Assembly (NCBI GenBank): GCA_026391805.1
Contig: JAPLDJ010000013.1
Location: 1-37,529 of the forward strand
Direction: 5' to 3'
Source: Bacteroidota bacterium
Lineage (GTDB): Bacteria; Bacteroidota; Bacteroidia; Bacteroidales; FEN-979
DNA length: 37,529 bases
Position 1 is the stretch's first letter. Each line of letters starts with the position of its first letter. The notes beneath the pieces are model-generated. The model saw only the letters and a list, made by a program, of their open reading frames with translations. It searched no databases and was not told the origin of the DNA. A program made the position numbers and the translations under genes. Below are positions 16,653 to 24,981 of the stretch, piece after piece.

Positions 16653-17723
16653 CTAAAGAATAATATCCAGTGCCAGGGAATAAACTTTTTCCTCATTCAC
16701 AATATCCAGGTGATACCGTCCGGGATAGATCAGCTCCAGCCGCTTTTTTGCGTTGGTGATGCCGATGCCGGATGGTCCCGGGTTTACTGCCAGAACTTTG
16801 CTGTTTGAAAGTTTCAGATTCAGGACCTCATCCGTTACGGAAAGATCCATCGATATCCAGGGATTTCCCGGATCATTTCCGGCACCATGCTTGAAACTGT
16901 TTTCAATAAAGGCATGCAGGATCAAAGGAGCAATGGATTTCCCGGAAATGTCATCGGAAAAATGAAGTGAAAGCCGGAGATTTTCGTCATACCGGAGTCG
17001 TTCGATCTCAATATAATTCCTGATAAAATTCATCTCTTTCTCCAGCGATACTTTTTCGGCCGTGCAATCATAGATGATATAGCTGAGAAGATCCGAGATC
17101 ATGATGATCACACCCGGTGTCTTTTCCGATTTTGCAATGGCTAACGAATAGAGGTTATTCAGGGTGTTGAATAAAAAATGTGGCTGGATCTGGGCTTTCA
17201 ATAACTTAAGCTCAGCTTCTTTAAATTTCAGTTCTGCTTCGATCCTGGCTTTTTCCAGCGTTTCTTTTATAGCGTTATCCCGGATAAACCGTTGTGCAAT
17301 TTTCGCCGAGGCTATCGGGACCATTCCAAAAACAAGGATAATGATGGTCGACAAATGACTGGCCAGTTTAAAATGTGTTGTCGAATGCCAGATGTAAGGG
17401 TCGTTGATATAGTGTGTCAGGAATCCTGACCATACCGGGTAAATCAACAGAATGGCTGTTTGAAGCACAAGGTAAAGTCGTATTTTTTTTTCAAAGAAGA
17501 ACTTCGGAAGCAAATAATAGATACTGAAATAGGCAAACAACATGCCCCCCGGAAGATAGACCAGGTTCCCGAGGAGCATGGTGAAAAAATCTTTGAAGTC
17601 ATCAAGGGAAGAAAAATAGACAGTGAAAAATAACACATTCAATATCCAATATGAACCATGCAGTAAAATACGTTTTGGCCAGTAACTCCTGTTATGTTGC
17701 GACGGTTCAGTCGAAGTTGCCAT
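16653..17723 (-). CDS. LytS/YehU-type sensor histidine kinase
   Basis: The frame extends to an ATG at 17855. The start at 17723 is preferred because the extra 44 residues look uncoding and a TAnnTTTG box lies at 17746-17753. The 356-residue form has four membrane helices (about 20-38, 53-72, 82-100, 121-143), a coiled segment rich in Glu and Lys (150-178), and the His_kinase domain with phosphoacceptor H182 in KAQIQPHFLFNTLNNLY. The ATP-binding region has LILHAFIENSFKHGAG and a glycine box at GPSGIGITNAKKRL. This is the standard partner of LytTR regulators. The sensing region is only membrane helices and short loops, so the stimulus is unclear. Confidence 0.93.
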   Translation of the reverse strand: MATSTEPSQHNRSYWPKRILLHGSYWILNVLFFTVYFSSLDDFKDFFTMLLGNLVYLPGGMLFAYFSIYYLLPKFFFEKKIRLYLVLQTAILLIYPVWSGFLTHYINDPYIWHSTTHFKLASHLSTIIILVFGMVPIASAKIAQRFIRDNAIKETLEKARIEAELKFKEAELKLLKAQIQPHFLFNTLNNLYSLAIAKSEKTPGVIIMISDLLSYIIYDCTAEKVSLEKEMNFIRNYIEIERLRYDENLRLSLHFSDDISGKSIAPLILHAFIENSFKHGAGNDPGNPWISMDLSVTDEVLNLKLSNSKVLAVNPGPSGIGITNAKKRLELIYPGRYHLDIVNEEKVYSLALDIIL

Positions 17724-17745
17724 GGAATTATGGATAATCTGTTTA

Positions 17746-17753
17746 CAAAGATA
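17746..17753 (-). promoter_or_regulatory. -7 box upstream of the kinase gene
   Basis: TATCTTTG on the minus strand, an exact TAnnTTTG. No good TTG element was found at the expected distance. It lies 22 bp before the ATG at 17723 and inside the longer open frame, which argues for the shorter protein. Confidence 0.4.
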
Positions 17754-17957
17754 ACTGACCCGGCGGGATTTTCTTTCCGGAAAGACGACTTTCCAATCAA
17801 TGGATTGATTTGAGGCATGAACAACCGTTTCATCCGGACAAACAGCTTTCTTCATTCACATTGTCATTCCCGGGTCGTTGATCCCCGGGAATCCTGAAGT
17901 TGATATACCTGAATCTTTCATTCGCAGCATTTTCAAATTCAGTGGGTTTCCAGGATG

Positions 17958-17965
17958 TAACTTTG
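17958..17965 (+). promoter_or_regulatory. -7 box upstream of the second FG-GAP gene
   Basis: TAACTTTG, an exact TAnnTTTG, 17 bp before the ATG at 17983. No clear upstream TTG element. Its position argues for 17983, not 17878, as the start codon. Confidence 0.4.
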
Positions 17966-17982
17966 GTAAAAATCAACCAAAA

Positions 17983-19662
17983 ATGAGAACGCTGACTTTC
18001 CTGCCCATCACCTTGCTGTGCCTCATCGTCCTGTCCCAGCCGGCCGCTGCGCAGATTAATTTATCATCCAGTCCGGTCTGGCAAGCATCTCCCGGCAGTT
18101 ATCCAACAGGCCTGGGATGGGCGGATATCGATGGAAACGGATTTCCGGACATTGTTGTTTCAAACGGACTTGATGTATCAAATGCCCCGGTGGTTGCCTA
18201 TTTCAATGATAACGGGCAGTTTTCCCAGGTTCCGGGCTGGACATCAGGCTATACTTCAGCAAACGGTTGTTTATATCTTGGAGATCTTGATAATGACGGG
18301 GATCAGGACCTGGTAGCAGCGAGCCTGGGCATTACCAACCTGGGTCTGCCACCTGAAAACCATGTGATTTTTTTGAACAACGGATCGTTCGGGGGATTTT
18401 CTCTGCAACCCCAATGGTTTTCTCCTCTCGGAAATGCCTTCTCCGGTACCGGTGGAGATGTTGACGGGGATGGTGATCTTGACCTGGTATTTGGCCAGGG
18501 TGACTGGCTGACCGGCCATTTGCAGAAGACAAAATTGTTTACCAATAACCTGGGTCTTTTCGACACCGTTCCATCCTGGCAGTCTGATTCATCCTATTAT
18601 TCCGATGAAGTTGTTTTTGCCGATGTGGACATGGACGGAGATCTTGATCTTGCATTGGGAAATGAACGGCCTGTCGGGAATGTGGCCATAGCCATATTCT
18701 ATAATAACAACGGAACCCTGGAAACCACTCCTTCCTGGCATACGCGTCAGGTCACCGGAGGAAGACAGATGGCTTTCGGAGATATGGATAATGATGGCTA
18801 TCCTGAATTGGCGGTAGCTTCCCCGACACAGAAGTTTTACCTTTTTGACAATGTAAATGGCGTGCTTGACACCGTTCCATGCTGGGTTTCGACAGTTGGC
18901 AATGAACCCTCGGCAGTTGCCTGGGCCGATGTGGATGCCGACGGCGATCTTGACCTGGCGGCCGGCTCCTGGTTTTATCAGGTCGGGATTTTTGTAAATA
19001 CCGGTGGGGTACTTGCAGATACATTTGCATGGAAAAAGCCTGTAGGCAACGGCACACAACAGATCGCCTGGGCCGACTATGATGAAGACTACCTGGTTGA
19101 TTCTGTTAAAACATTTACCGGAGATGGAAACAAAAAGCTGTTTTATTTAGGATATCAGCCTGTACATAAAATTACAGCCATCGAGGTGAACGGATCACCA
19201 TTGCCATTGAACCAGTATTGCTACGACCTGACCGATGGGTGGATCTCCCTTGCGACACCACCTTCGTCAGGAGAGATCGTAACCGTTCGTTTTTCATTCT
19301 CGAACGACCTGGACATGGCATTGACAACCTGGGCGCAGGTGAAGGTATATGAGAACCTGAATGAGACTACCGGTTTGGGAGATCTAAAAGAAAATCTGTC
19401 GGGTTCGAGGCTCGGACAGAACTACCCGAATCCCTTCAGCAAAGAAACCACCATCGAATTTTTCCTCTGGAAGGACAGCTATGTAACTTTAAATATTTAT
19501 GACTTGCATGGACAAAACGCATTTACGCTGGCAGAAGGAAAAAAAACAGCAGGTCACTATCGGTCTGTTTTTTATGCAGGGAGTCTTGCGGCAGGAGTCT
19601 ATACCTGTTTACTGAGAACAGATGATGCTGTTCAGACCCGGAAATTAATCCTGATAAAATGA
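17983..19662 (+). CDS. Secreted FG-GAP/VCBS propeller protein with T9SS sorting domain
   Basis: Start chosen at 17983 because it opens the signal peptide MRTLTFLPITLLCLIVLSQP (mature after AAAQ); the longer frame from 17878 has no leader. About seven propeller blades follow with calcium loops DIDGNGFPD, DLDNDGDQD, DVDGDGDLD, DVDMDGDLD, DMDNDGYPE, DVDADGDLD and a degenerate DYDEDYLVD. A short beta domain precedes a clear T9SS type A sorting domain (GSRLGQNYPNPF, ending VQTRKLILIK). Likely a surface-exposed or secreted binding protein; no catalytic motif. It is transcribed divergently from the two-component system, which makes it a candidate target of that regulator. The next gene starts 72 bp downstream on the same strand. 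Confidence 0.9.
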   Translation: MRTLTFLPITLLCLIVLSQPAAAQINLSSSPVWQASPGSYPTGLGWADIDGNGFPDIVVSNGLDVSNAPVVAYFNDNGQFSQVPGWTSGYTSANGCLYLGDLDNDGDQDLVAASLGITNLGLPPENHVIFLNNGSFGGFSLQPQWFSPLGNAFSGTGGDVDGDGDLDLVFGQGDWLTGHLQKTKLFTNNLGLFDTVPSWQSDSSYYSDEVVFADVDMDGDLDLALGNERPVGNVAIAIFYNNNGTLETTPSWHTRQVTGGRQMAFGDMDNDGYPELAVASPTQKFYLFDNVNGVLDTVPCWVSTVGNEPSAVAWADVDADGDLDLAAGSWFYQVGIFVNTGGVLADTFAWKKPVGNGTQQIAWADYDEDYLVDSVKTFTGDGNKKLFYLGYQPVHKITAIEVNGSPLPLNQYCYDLTDGWISLATPPSSGEIVTVRFSFSNDLDMALTTWAQVKVYENLNETTGLGDLKENLSGSRLGQNYPNPFSKETTIEFFLWKDSYVTLNIYDLHGQNAFTLAEGKKTAGHYRSVFYAGSLAAGVYTCLLRTDDAVQTRKLILIK

Positions 19663-19734
19663 TCGGTTTTAAGATCTAATCCATACAGTGATACTAAAAG
19701 TACTTATTAAACATAACCACAGAAATTCTTCATT

Positions 19735-20850
19735 ATGAAAAATAAAAAATTATCAAATCCCGGATTTCGGATTGCATTCATTGTATTGATCATTGGGATT
19801 TTTAGTCCTGCTGTTTCCCAGAATCTTCTTAATGCCCCTGAATGCACAGTATATGACCAGGCTCATCACCGGTACCTGGTTTCCTGTTATCAGTCCGGCG
19901 CAATTGTTCAGATCGATTCAACCGGACTGCAAAGCTATTTCAGAGCTCCGTCAGGAAATCTCCTGAGCAATACAATTTGCGGGAATACATTATACGTCTC
20001 AGCTATTACTGGTATTAAGGCCTTTGATCTGGATTCCGGTGATGAAATCTGGAACCTGGATATTCCCGGGTCTCACCAATTGGACGGGATGACCTGTGAT
20101 AATTCGGGGTACCTGTATGTGGCCGATTTTCATTATGCAGGAAACAATGACCAGGTATATAAAATCAACCTCGCAGATCATACCTGGTCGGTTTTTGTAG
20201 CGCCCGGACATGGACTTTGCCAGTCGCCGCAAGATGTTATCTATGACCCCGACAGCAACAGGTTGTTGGTTGCATGCTACTATAATGCTCCGATCCAGGC
20301 CATAAGTCTTGCTGATTCAACTGTCTCCACAGTCGTGGTGCCCCCTATTGGCAATTTTGATGGTATCGCCCGTGATAACGATGGCAATTTTTATCTGACC
20401 TCCTGGACCACCGGGGGTGTCCACCGGTATGGACCGGATTTTACCAATCCCCCCGAATTGATCAGAAATGGACTGCTCGGGCCTGCAAATCTGAGTTTTA
20501 ACCCTGTTGACAATGTGCTCGCTGTTCCTGAGTTTGATGGAGATTCAGTGGTCATAATTCCGGTATTTCCGGTTTCTGTTCCGGATAAAGAGACAGGGAA
20601 TCTGGAAGTTTTTCCCAATCCATGTAACGGGAAATTTCAAATTTGTCTGAATTCGCAGGAGAGAGGGACTATTACGGTTTCACTTTATTCAATTGAGGGG
20701 AGAATGATCTCTTCATTTCAGGACAATAAAACAGATACCGGCTTTACCCGGGATATTTATATCGAAAATCAGACAGATTCGGTTATTATAGTGAAAACCA
20801 GTATAGGGTTAAAGGAATACTGGATACTATTGGTTAATTTGAAGAACTAG
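19735..20850 (+). CDS. Secreted SMP-30/NHL-like beta-propeller protein with probable T9SS tail
   Basis: 371 residues with a signal peptide (cleavage near residue 29, SPAVSQ). Residues 35-280 are a six-bladed propeller of the SMP-30/gluconolactonase or NHL type, with blade motifs such as LDGMTCDNSGYLYVADF, QSPQDVIYDPDSNRLLVACY, FDGIARDNDGNFYLTSW and GPANLSFNPVDNVLAVPEF. The C-terminal part from about 290 has LEVFPNPCNGKFQI, the start of a T9SS type A sorting domain, though the last strand (EYWILLVNLKN) is atypical. No metal-ligand set of a lactonase could be confirmed, so an enzymatic role is not claimed. It may share a transcript with the FG-GAP gene 72 bp upstream. Confidence 0.8.
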   Translation: MKNKKLSNPGFRIAFIVLIIGIFSPAVSQNLLNAPECTVYDQAHHRYLVSCYQSGAIVQIDSTGLQSYFRAPSGNLLSNTICGNTLYVSAITGIKAFDLDSGDEIWNLDIPGSHQLDGMTCDNSGYLYVADFHYAGNNDQVYKINLADHTWSVFVAPGHGLCQSPQDVIYDPDSNRLLVACYYNAPIQAISLADSTVSTVVVPPIGNFDGIARDNDGNFYLTSWTTGGVHRYGPDFTNPPELIRNGLLGPANLSFNPVDNVLAVPEFDGDSVVIIPVFPVSVPDKETGNLEVFPNPCNGKFQICLNSQERGTITVSLYSIEGRMISSFQDNKTDTGFTRDIYIENQTDSVIIVKTSIGLKEYWILLVNLKN

Positions 20851-21000
20851 TATATTTTTTCATGACAAAAGACCAAAACTGATCTCAATAGATTTGTGTG
20901 TCCATGTTTCAGGTTTTGTGTAAACCTGTTTTAGGACAAGACATTTATTTTAGATTTTGCACTTCCGAAAAATTCAACGCCTTTCTGACAGGAGGGAACG

Positions 21001-22302
21001 TCAATTACTCACCTTGAATTTCACCAGCCTTAAAGGTACTCCGGATGTCTTTTTCAGGATCTGAAGACCATAAATACAGCCATCCCTGAATACCATCTTT
21101 GATGGATTGATATTCAGTTCATATTCATCGCATATGAAACTGCTTTGGCAAACAAACCTTCCATTCTTTTCACAGATCCAGACATTGAATTTATTGGCGT
21201 TCTCTTTCTTCGGATATTCAAAATACAGCAGGTTATCATCGGAATCCTTGATGATGGTCGAAAAGGCAGGAAGGGGTATCGGTTGGGTGATCCTGCTGAG
21301 GTCGGATTGCATCTGCTGAAGGATCTGGTTGTCTGCAATTTTAATTTCATCGGAAGATGCGAGGCCGGTATTTACCGGTATATTCTTATGCTTGTAATTT
21401 TCAATGGCTGTTTGCTGCATCTCTTTCTGTTCCTCCACTGAAATGGTACCGGGCACCCAGTTGATCCTGCTTTTTGTAATCAATTCTCCGGTAAGGGTAA
21501 ACGTGAGTATTTCGCCGGTTCCGGGAATCGAAACGATCAGCTTATCCGACACACATTCAATCTTTGGAGGAGAGGACAGACCCGCGGTATTCAGATAAGG
21601 CATCGTGGAAAATGAAATGCTCTTCCCGTTTTTAAATGTGTAGTTATAGTGAAAGAGCATGCCATTTATGCCTGTCTCGCTCCTGTCGATATTATTTTGC
21701 CATATGATCTTTTGTGCATTATCCGAATAATTGACGATTGCAACAAAATCACAGAAGGATTTTTTCTTAATTACCCAGCCGACCACCGCTATTTTATCAT
21801 TGGGCAGGGAAATCATCTGATTGACCATATAATCAAGCTTCAGTGTCTTAGCATACCGCCCGTTGAAATCAAAACAAAGCATATTCCCCGCATTGTCCGG
21901 CAAAGTATAGAAGGTGTTGTTGTTGATGACCCCTTCAATTTCGGTTAATTCCTTAAAGGGAAGACCCTTCTGGCCGGTTGCGTAAAACTCCTTTTCAAAT
22001 CTGCCTGAAGGAGAGAACCTGGAATAATAATTTCTGTACCGGTGATTTACAACCACAGAGCCATCGGGCATGATGACCAGGGATTTCCGGCCACCCATAG
22101 GAGTATTGTACATTGTGTCGTAATAGGTTTTGAACACTTTGTTCCAGTCGTTTCCTTTTCCATATTCTGTGTCGGGAATCAGACGAACGGTGCCTTTTTG
22201 ATAAATGTCCAGGAGTTTTTGTCCGTACATCGACATGGCAAATAATGAAATGATAAAGGCTGAGGCTATTCTTTTCATGGCTTTAAGATTTATATTTTTC
22301 AA
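21001..22302 (-). CDS. Exported 6-bladed beta-propeller protein
   Basis: 433 residues. Two starts are possible: 22302 (MKNINLKAMKR) and 22278 (MKRIASAFIISLFAMSMYGQ), both leading into the same signal peptide. The mature protein has blade-like motifs: RKSLVIMPDGSVVVNHRYRN, NAGNMLCFDFNGRYAKTLKL, DKIAVVGWVIKK, GTGEILTFTLTGELI and CEKNGRFVCQSSF. This resembles the 6-bladed propeller (DUF5128-like) exported proteins common in Bacteroidota, most of unknown function. It is the third gene of a sigma, anti-sigma, propeller operon, 21 bp after the anti-sigma gene. It may take part in signalling to the anti-sigma factor or simply be co-regulated. Confidence 0.75.
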   Translation of the reverse strand: MKNINLKAMKRIASAFIISLFAMSMYGQKLLDIYQKGTVRLIPDTEYGKGNDWNKVFKTYYDTMYNTPMGGRKSLVIMPDGSVVVNHRYRNYYSRFSPSGRFEKEFYATGQKGLPFKELTEIEGVINNNTFYTLPDNAGNMLCFDFNGRYAKTLKLDYMVNQMISLPNDKIAVVGWVIKKKSFCDFVAIVNYSDNAQKIIWQNNIDRSETGINGMLFHYNYTFKNGKSISFSTMPYLNTAGLSSPPKIECVSDKLIVSIPGTGEILTFTLTGELITKSRINWVPGTISVEEQKEMQQTAIENYKHKNIPVNTGLASSDEIKIADNQILQQMQSDLSRITQPIPLPAFSTIIKDSDDNLLYFEYPKKENANKFNVWICEKNGRFVCQSSFICDEYELNINPSKMVFRDGCIYGLQILKKTSGVPLRLVKFKVSN

Positions 22303-22323
22303 AGATTGTTTTGAACTTTTATC

Positions 22324-22773
22324 TTACGGGTATGAAGTTACTTTCCCGTTAACGTCGATAATATTGATCTCCATTTTTTGCTTTGCGGCTGTCTGGTTTG
22401 CATTGATCTCCCGGTCAACGGTATGCACAACGACGATCTGCTGCCGTTTGGGGGTTTTCAGGTTAAACATGACCGCCATACCAATGCAGATCAGCACAGA
22501 GGCTGCAGCGAGACTGATAACATACTTTTTAATCCGTGTCGTTTCCGGGGTCTTTGATATTCCCACGGGTTCAATAAACCCGGGAATCGCAACTTCATCA
22601 CTTACCAGGATGTTCAATGCCTTCTTAACCTCATCGGCACGGTGTTGCAGTTCCGTTAACCGGGCATTACATTCCCGGCATACAGCGATGTGCTTCCGCA
22701 CTGTGTCGGTTTCTTTCTCTGTACCAGCCTTATCAATGTATTTCTGGATCAGATCCGTTTTAATACAGCTCAT
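22324..22773 (-). CDS. Anti-sigma factor with zinc-finger motif
   Basis: 149 residues. The N-terminal cytoplasmic part has the zinc-binding HIAVCRECNARL (His-x3-Cys-x2-Cys, residues 28-35) of ZAS-type anti-sigma domains. A single membrane helix lies at about 89-107 (VISLAAASVLICIGMAVMF). A short periplasmic tail of about 40 residues follows. It would hold its cognate ECF sigma factor at the membrane. Its ATG lies inside the sigma gene, giving a 14 bp overlap that implies translational coupling. The tail lacks the FecR/STN-interacting domain, so it is not of the TonB-transducer type. Confidence 0.85.
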   Translation of the reverse strand: MSCIKTDLIQKYIDKAGTEKETDTVRKHIAVCRECNARLTELQHRADEVKKALNILVSDEVAIPGFIEPVGISKTPETTRIKKYVISLAAASVLICIGMAVMFNLKTPKRQQIVVVHTVDREINANQTAAKQKMEINIIDVNGKVTSYP

Positions 22774-23245
22774 ACTTTTGCTTTTTCAGTTCGTTCTCCA
22801 ATTTTTCCAGTGTCCTGGAAAGTGTTTTCCCGACCGAGGAAAACCGCATTCCGCTGGATTCAGCGATTTCCTTGTACGACAGGCCTTCACTATACAGAAC
22901 CACGAGGGCCCTTTCATGCGGATTGAGTACGGATAACGCTGCCTGAACCATTGTAATTTTTTGCTCCTTCATATCCTCCGGGTCATCTGCCCTTTCATGA
23001 TCGGAAGGCCTGATCGTTTGAAACTTTGTTGCACGTTTAAGAGAATCTATGCATTTATTGATCACCACCCTGTAGAGCCAGCTTGACGGATAAAGGATCA
23101 GATGCCCTTCCATCTTCCGTTCATAATATCGAACAAACACGTCATGCACGATATCCCTGGCAGAATCTCCATTGCCAACCATCTTCATGGCAACCCGGAA
23201 CAGTTTGTTATAGTTCCCATTGTATATGCTCTGAAAATCGGTCAA
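22760..23245 (-). CDS. ECF-family RNA polymerase sigma factor (TTG start)
   Basis: 161 residues with both ECF domains. Region 2, about 7-75, has DIVHDVFVRYYER and YPSSWLYRVVINKCIDSLKR. Region 4.2, about 100-152, has ALSVLNPHERALVVLYSEGL and the helix-turn-helix SYKEIAESSGMRFSSVGKTL. The frame has no ATG before region 2: going upstream from the start there is only TTG at 23243-23245 or ATT codons before a TGA at about 23268. TTG is therefore the likely start. A TAAATTTG box at 23268-23275 fits a short leader. The gene overlaps the anti-sigma gene by 14 bp. Confidence 0.92.
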   Translation of the reverse strand: MTDFQSIYNGNYNKLFRVAMKMVGNGDSARDIVHDVFVRYYERKMEGHLILYPSSWLYRVVINKCIDSLKRATKFQTIRPSDHERADDPEDMKEQKITMVQAALSVLNPHERALVVLYSEGLSYKEIAESSGMRFSSVGKTLSRTLEKLENELKKQKYELY

Positions 23246-23267
23246 AATGGATGATTTAATACTAAGT

Positions 23268-23275
23268 CAAATTTA
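23268..23275 (-). promoter_or_regulatory. -7 box upstream of the sigma factor gene
   Basis: TAAATTTG on the minus strand matches TAnnTTTG. It lies about 23 bp before the TTG start. No TTG element at the usual spacing was seen, so an autoregulated or otherwise activated promoter is possible. Confidence 0.35.
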
Positions 23276-23378
23276 TTCGCATTTTGTGACATGAAAACGA
23301 TCATTTTTTGCAGGTCAATGAAATACCATGTTAATTCTCCATTACTTTTTTTCGGAAAATTGGAGAAAACGGTCATGT

Positions 23379-23410
23379 TGACCACCCTCCGCCGATTTTC
23401 AGTGACCACC
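23379..23410. repeat. Paired TGACCACC units, IS21-like end remnant
   Basis: TGACCACC occurs at 23379-23386 and 23403-23410, a 24 bp period. This is the reverse complement of the GGTGGTCA core of the array at 67-133. No transposase gene is nearby, so it looks like a solo terminus. Confidence 0.5.
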
Positions 23411-23441
23411 TTACTTTCTTATATATCAATGAGGAGAGGTG

Positions 23442-23484
23442 TTCAGGTTGCTCTGGCGAAGGCTGGGCAAAGAGAGTGTTTCTT
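23442..23484 (+). repeat. Fragment shared with 9019-9061
   Basis: Second copy of a 43 bp segment (see 9019-9061), about 30 bp downstream of the IS21-like terminal units. The proximity suggests both belong to one decayed insertion. It lies in the 295 bp spacer between the sigma-factor and alpha-galactosidase genes, which otherwise shows no gene. Confidence 0.55.
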
Positions 23485-23540
23485 CCACCATTTTCTCAAC
23501 TAAATCAACCGCTTTCGCAAAATCGATGGTGAACTGGCGG

Positions 23541-24728
23541 TTATTTATACAGCCTGACCATTAACACATCATGTGGAAGCAGTGTGCCTTTGATGTTTTC
23601 ACTTGTCAAGCCGATATCCTGGTGCTTCCACAGGTCACGTATCCTGAAAGCCCCGTCAATGGAATACTTGCGGATGGTGGTTTTCAGGTCCTCGTTTACG
23701 GTAACAGGCTGCGAACCCCTGTTGAAAAAGCAGAAGGCAAATTCACCTTTTGACAGGGGCTTGAACCAGATCTCAAGGTCGCCGTACTTCATCCAGCGGA
23801 TCGCAGATATCCCGAGACTGTCCTGGTCGATGGCGATCACCTCTTTGTTGGTCAGGATCTCAATGGTTTCACGGGACATGTTCCGGATGTCGTTCCCGGC
23901 CATCAGCGGGGAGGAGAACATCGCCCACATGCTCAAGTGCAACCGTTCTTCCGCAGGGGTAAGCACCCCGTTTCCGATTTCCAGCATATCGGCGTCGTTC
24001 CAGTGACCGGGCCCCGTGTAGCTTCCGATATCCTTAAACAGGTCGATAATCTGCACTACGCCGTTTCCTCCCCAGTAATTGTTGCAGTCGAAACAATTGA
24101 TGATATCTTCCGTGGAGCGCCAGAGGTGCCCGATATCCTTTGCCCATTCCCACGGTTTTGTGGTTCCCCACTCGCAGATGCTGAACACCATCGGGCGGCC
24201 TGCTTTAAAGATTGCATCGCGCATGGTGGTATAGGATGCTTCCGAATTCTGTTTTCCGTGATTGCACCAGTCGTACTTCAGGTAATCGACCCCCCAGGAA
24301 GCATAGATGCGCGCATCCTGGAACTCGTACCCGCGGCTGCCCGGACGCCCCTGGCAGGTGGCTGTGCCTGCATCGGAATAGATGCCGAATTTCAGCCCTT
24401 TCGAATGGATATAGTCTCCGAGGCTTTTCATCCCGGAAGGGAACCGCTGCGGATCGGCAACGATCGTTCCGCTCGAATCCCTTGCAACCTGCCAGCAGTC
24501 ATCGATCACCAGGTAGCTGTATCCTCCGTCGCGCAGGCCGGTGGTGACCATTGCATCCGCAACTTCCCGGATGATCTTCTCATTGATATCGCATCCGAAT
24601 TTATTCCAGCTGTTCCAGCCCATCGGGGGAGTCCTGGCGAGGGACTGGAATTTCTGGGAGTAAAGAAGATTTTGCGACAGCATCGCAATAATTGCAAGTA
24701 GAGCCAGGTATCTTTTCATAAGTTTCAT
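23541..24728 (-). CDS. GH27 alpha-galactosidase, exported
   Basis: 395 residues with a signal peptide (MKLMKRYLALLAIIAMLSQN, cleavage near 25); a second ATG at 24719 is also possible. The catalytic (beta/alpha)8 barrel begins with the family opening ARTPPMGWNSWNKFGCDI. Other family blocks are YLVIDDCWQ, FGIYSDAGTATC, nucleophile D153 in YLKYDWC, acid/base D208 in HLWRSTEDI, and GHWNDADMLEIGNG. The C-terminal antiparallel beta domain has ISAIRWMKYGDLEIW and ends HDVLMVRLYK. Length is standard for single-module GH27. It would release terminal alpha-galactose, or less often beta-arabinopyranose or alpha-N-acetylgalactosamine, from oligosaccharides or galactomannans in the periplasm. It is monocistronic, with 253 bp to the divergent sulfatase gene. 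Confidence 0.95.
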   Translation of the reverse strand: MKLMKRYLALLAIIAMLSQNLLYSQKFQSLARTPPMGWNSWNKFGCDINEKIIREVADAMVTTGLRDGGYSYLVIDDCWQVARDSSGTIVADPQRFPSGMKSLGDYIHSKGLKFGIYSDAGTATCQGRPGSRGYEFQDARIYASWGVDYLKYDWCNHGKQNSEASYTTMRDAIFKAGRPMVFSICEWGTTKPWEWAKDIGHLWRSTEDIINCFDCNNYWGGNGVVQIIDLFKDIGSYTGPGHWNDADMLEIGNGVLTPAEERLHLSMWAMFSSPLMAGNDIRNMSRETIEILTNKEVIAIDQDSLGISAIRWMKYGDLEIWFKPLSKGEFAFCFFNRGSQPVTVNEDLKTTIRKYSIDGAFRIRDLWKHQDIGLTSENIKGTLLPHDVLMVRLYK

Positions 24729-24981
24729 TCTTTGATGTCTGTAATTTCACGGTGATTTGCTTGTAAATATACATTAATTGCAAAAGGTCATGGCGGTCAA
24801 TCCGGCCGGATCAACCGCATCAGGTGCTTCGGAATGAGAAAGGCACAGACCTGATTGCAGATACTTCATGCTTTCTTTAACACTTTTTTGTTGCTTTAAA
24901 TATATAGAATAAAGTGAAGATGAAATGAGGAATGACCGAATAATTACAATTTAATTTAACTTACCTTTACTTGCAAAATAA

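Noticed and set aside
18589-19059. 156-codon minus-strand frame
   Set aside because: Shadow of the FG-GAP gene; repeats in it mirror the calcium loops on the other strand.
22205-22936. 243-codon plus-strand frame
   Set aside because: Antisense to the anti-sigma and sigma genes, which have clear domains and overlapping starts.
23584-24701. Long plus-strand frames of 140 and 254 codons
   Set aside because: They are antisense to the alpha-galactosidase gene, whose catalytic motifs are all intact.
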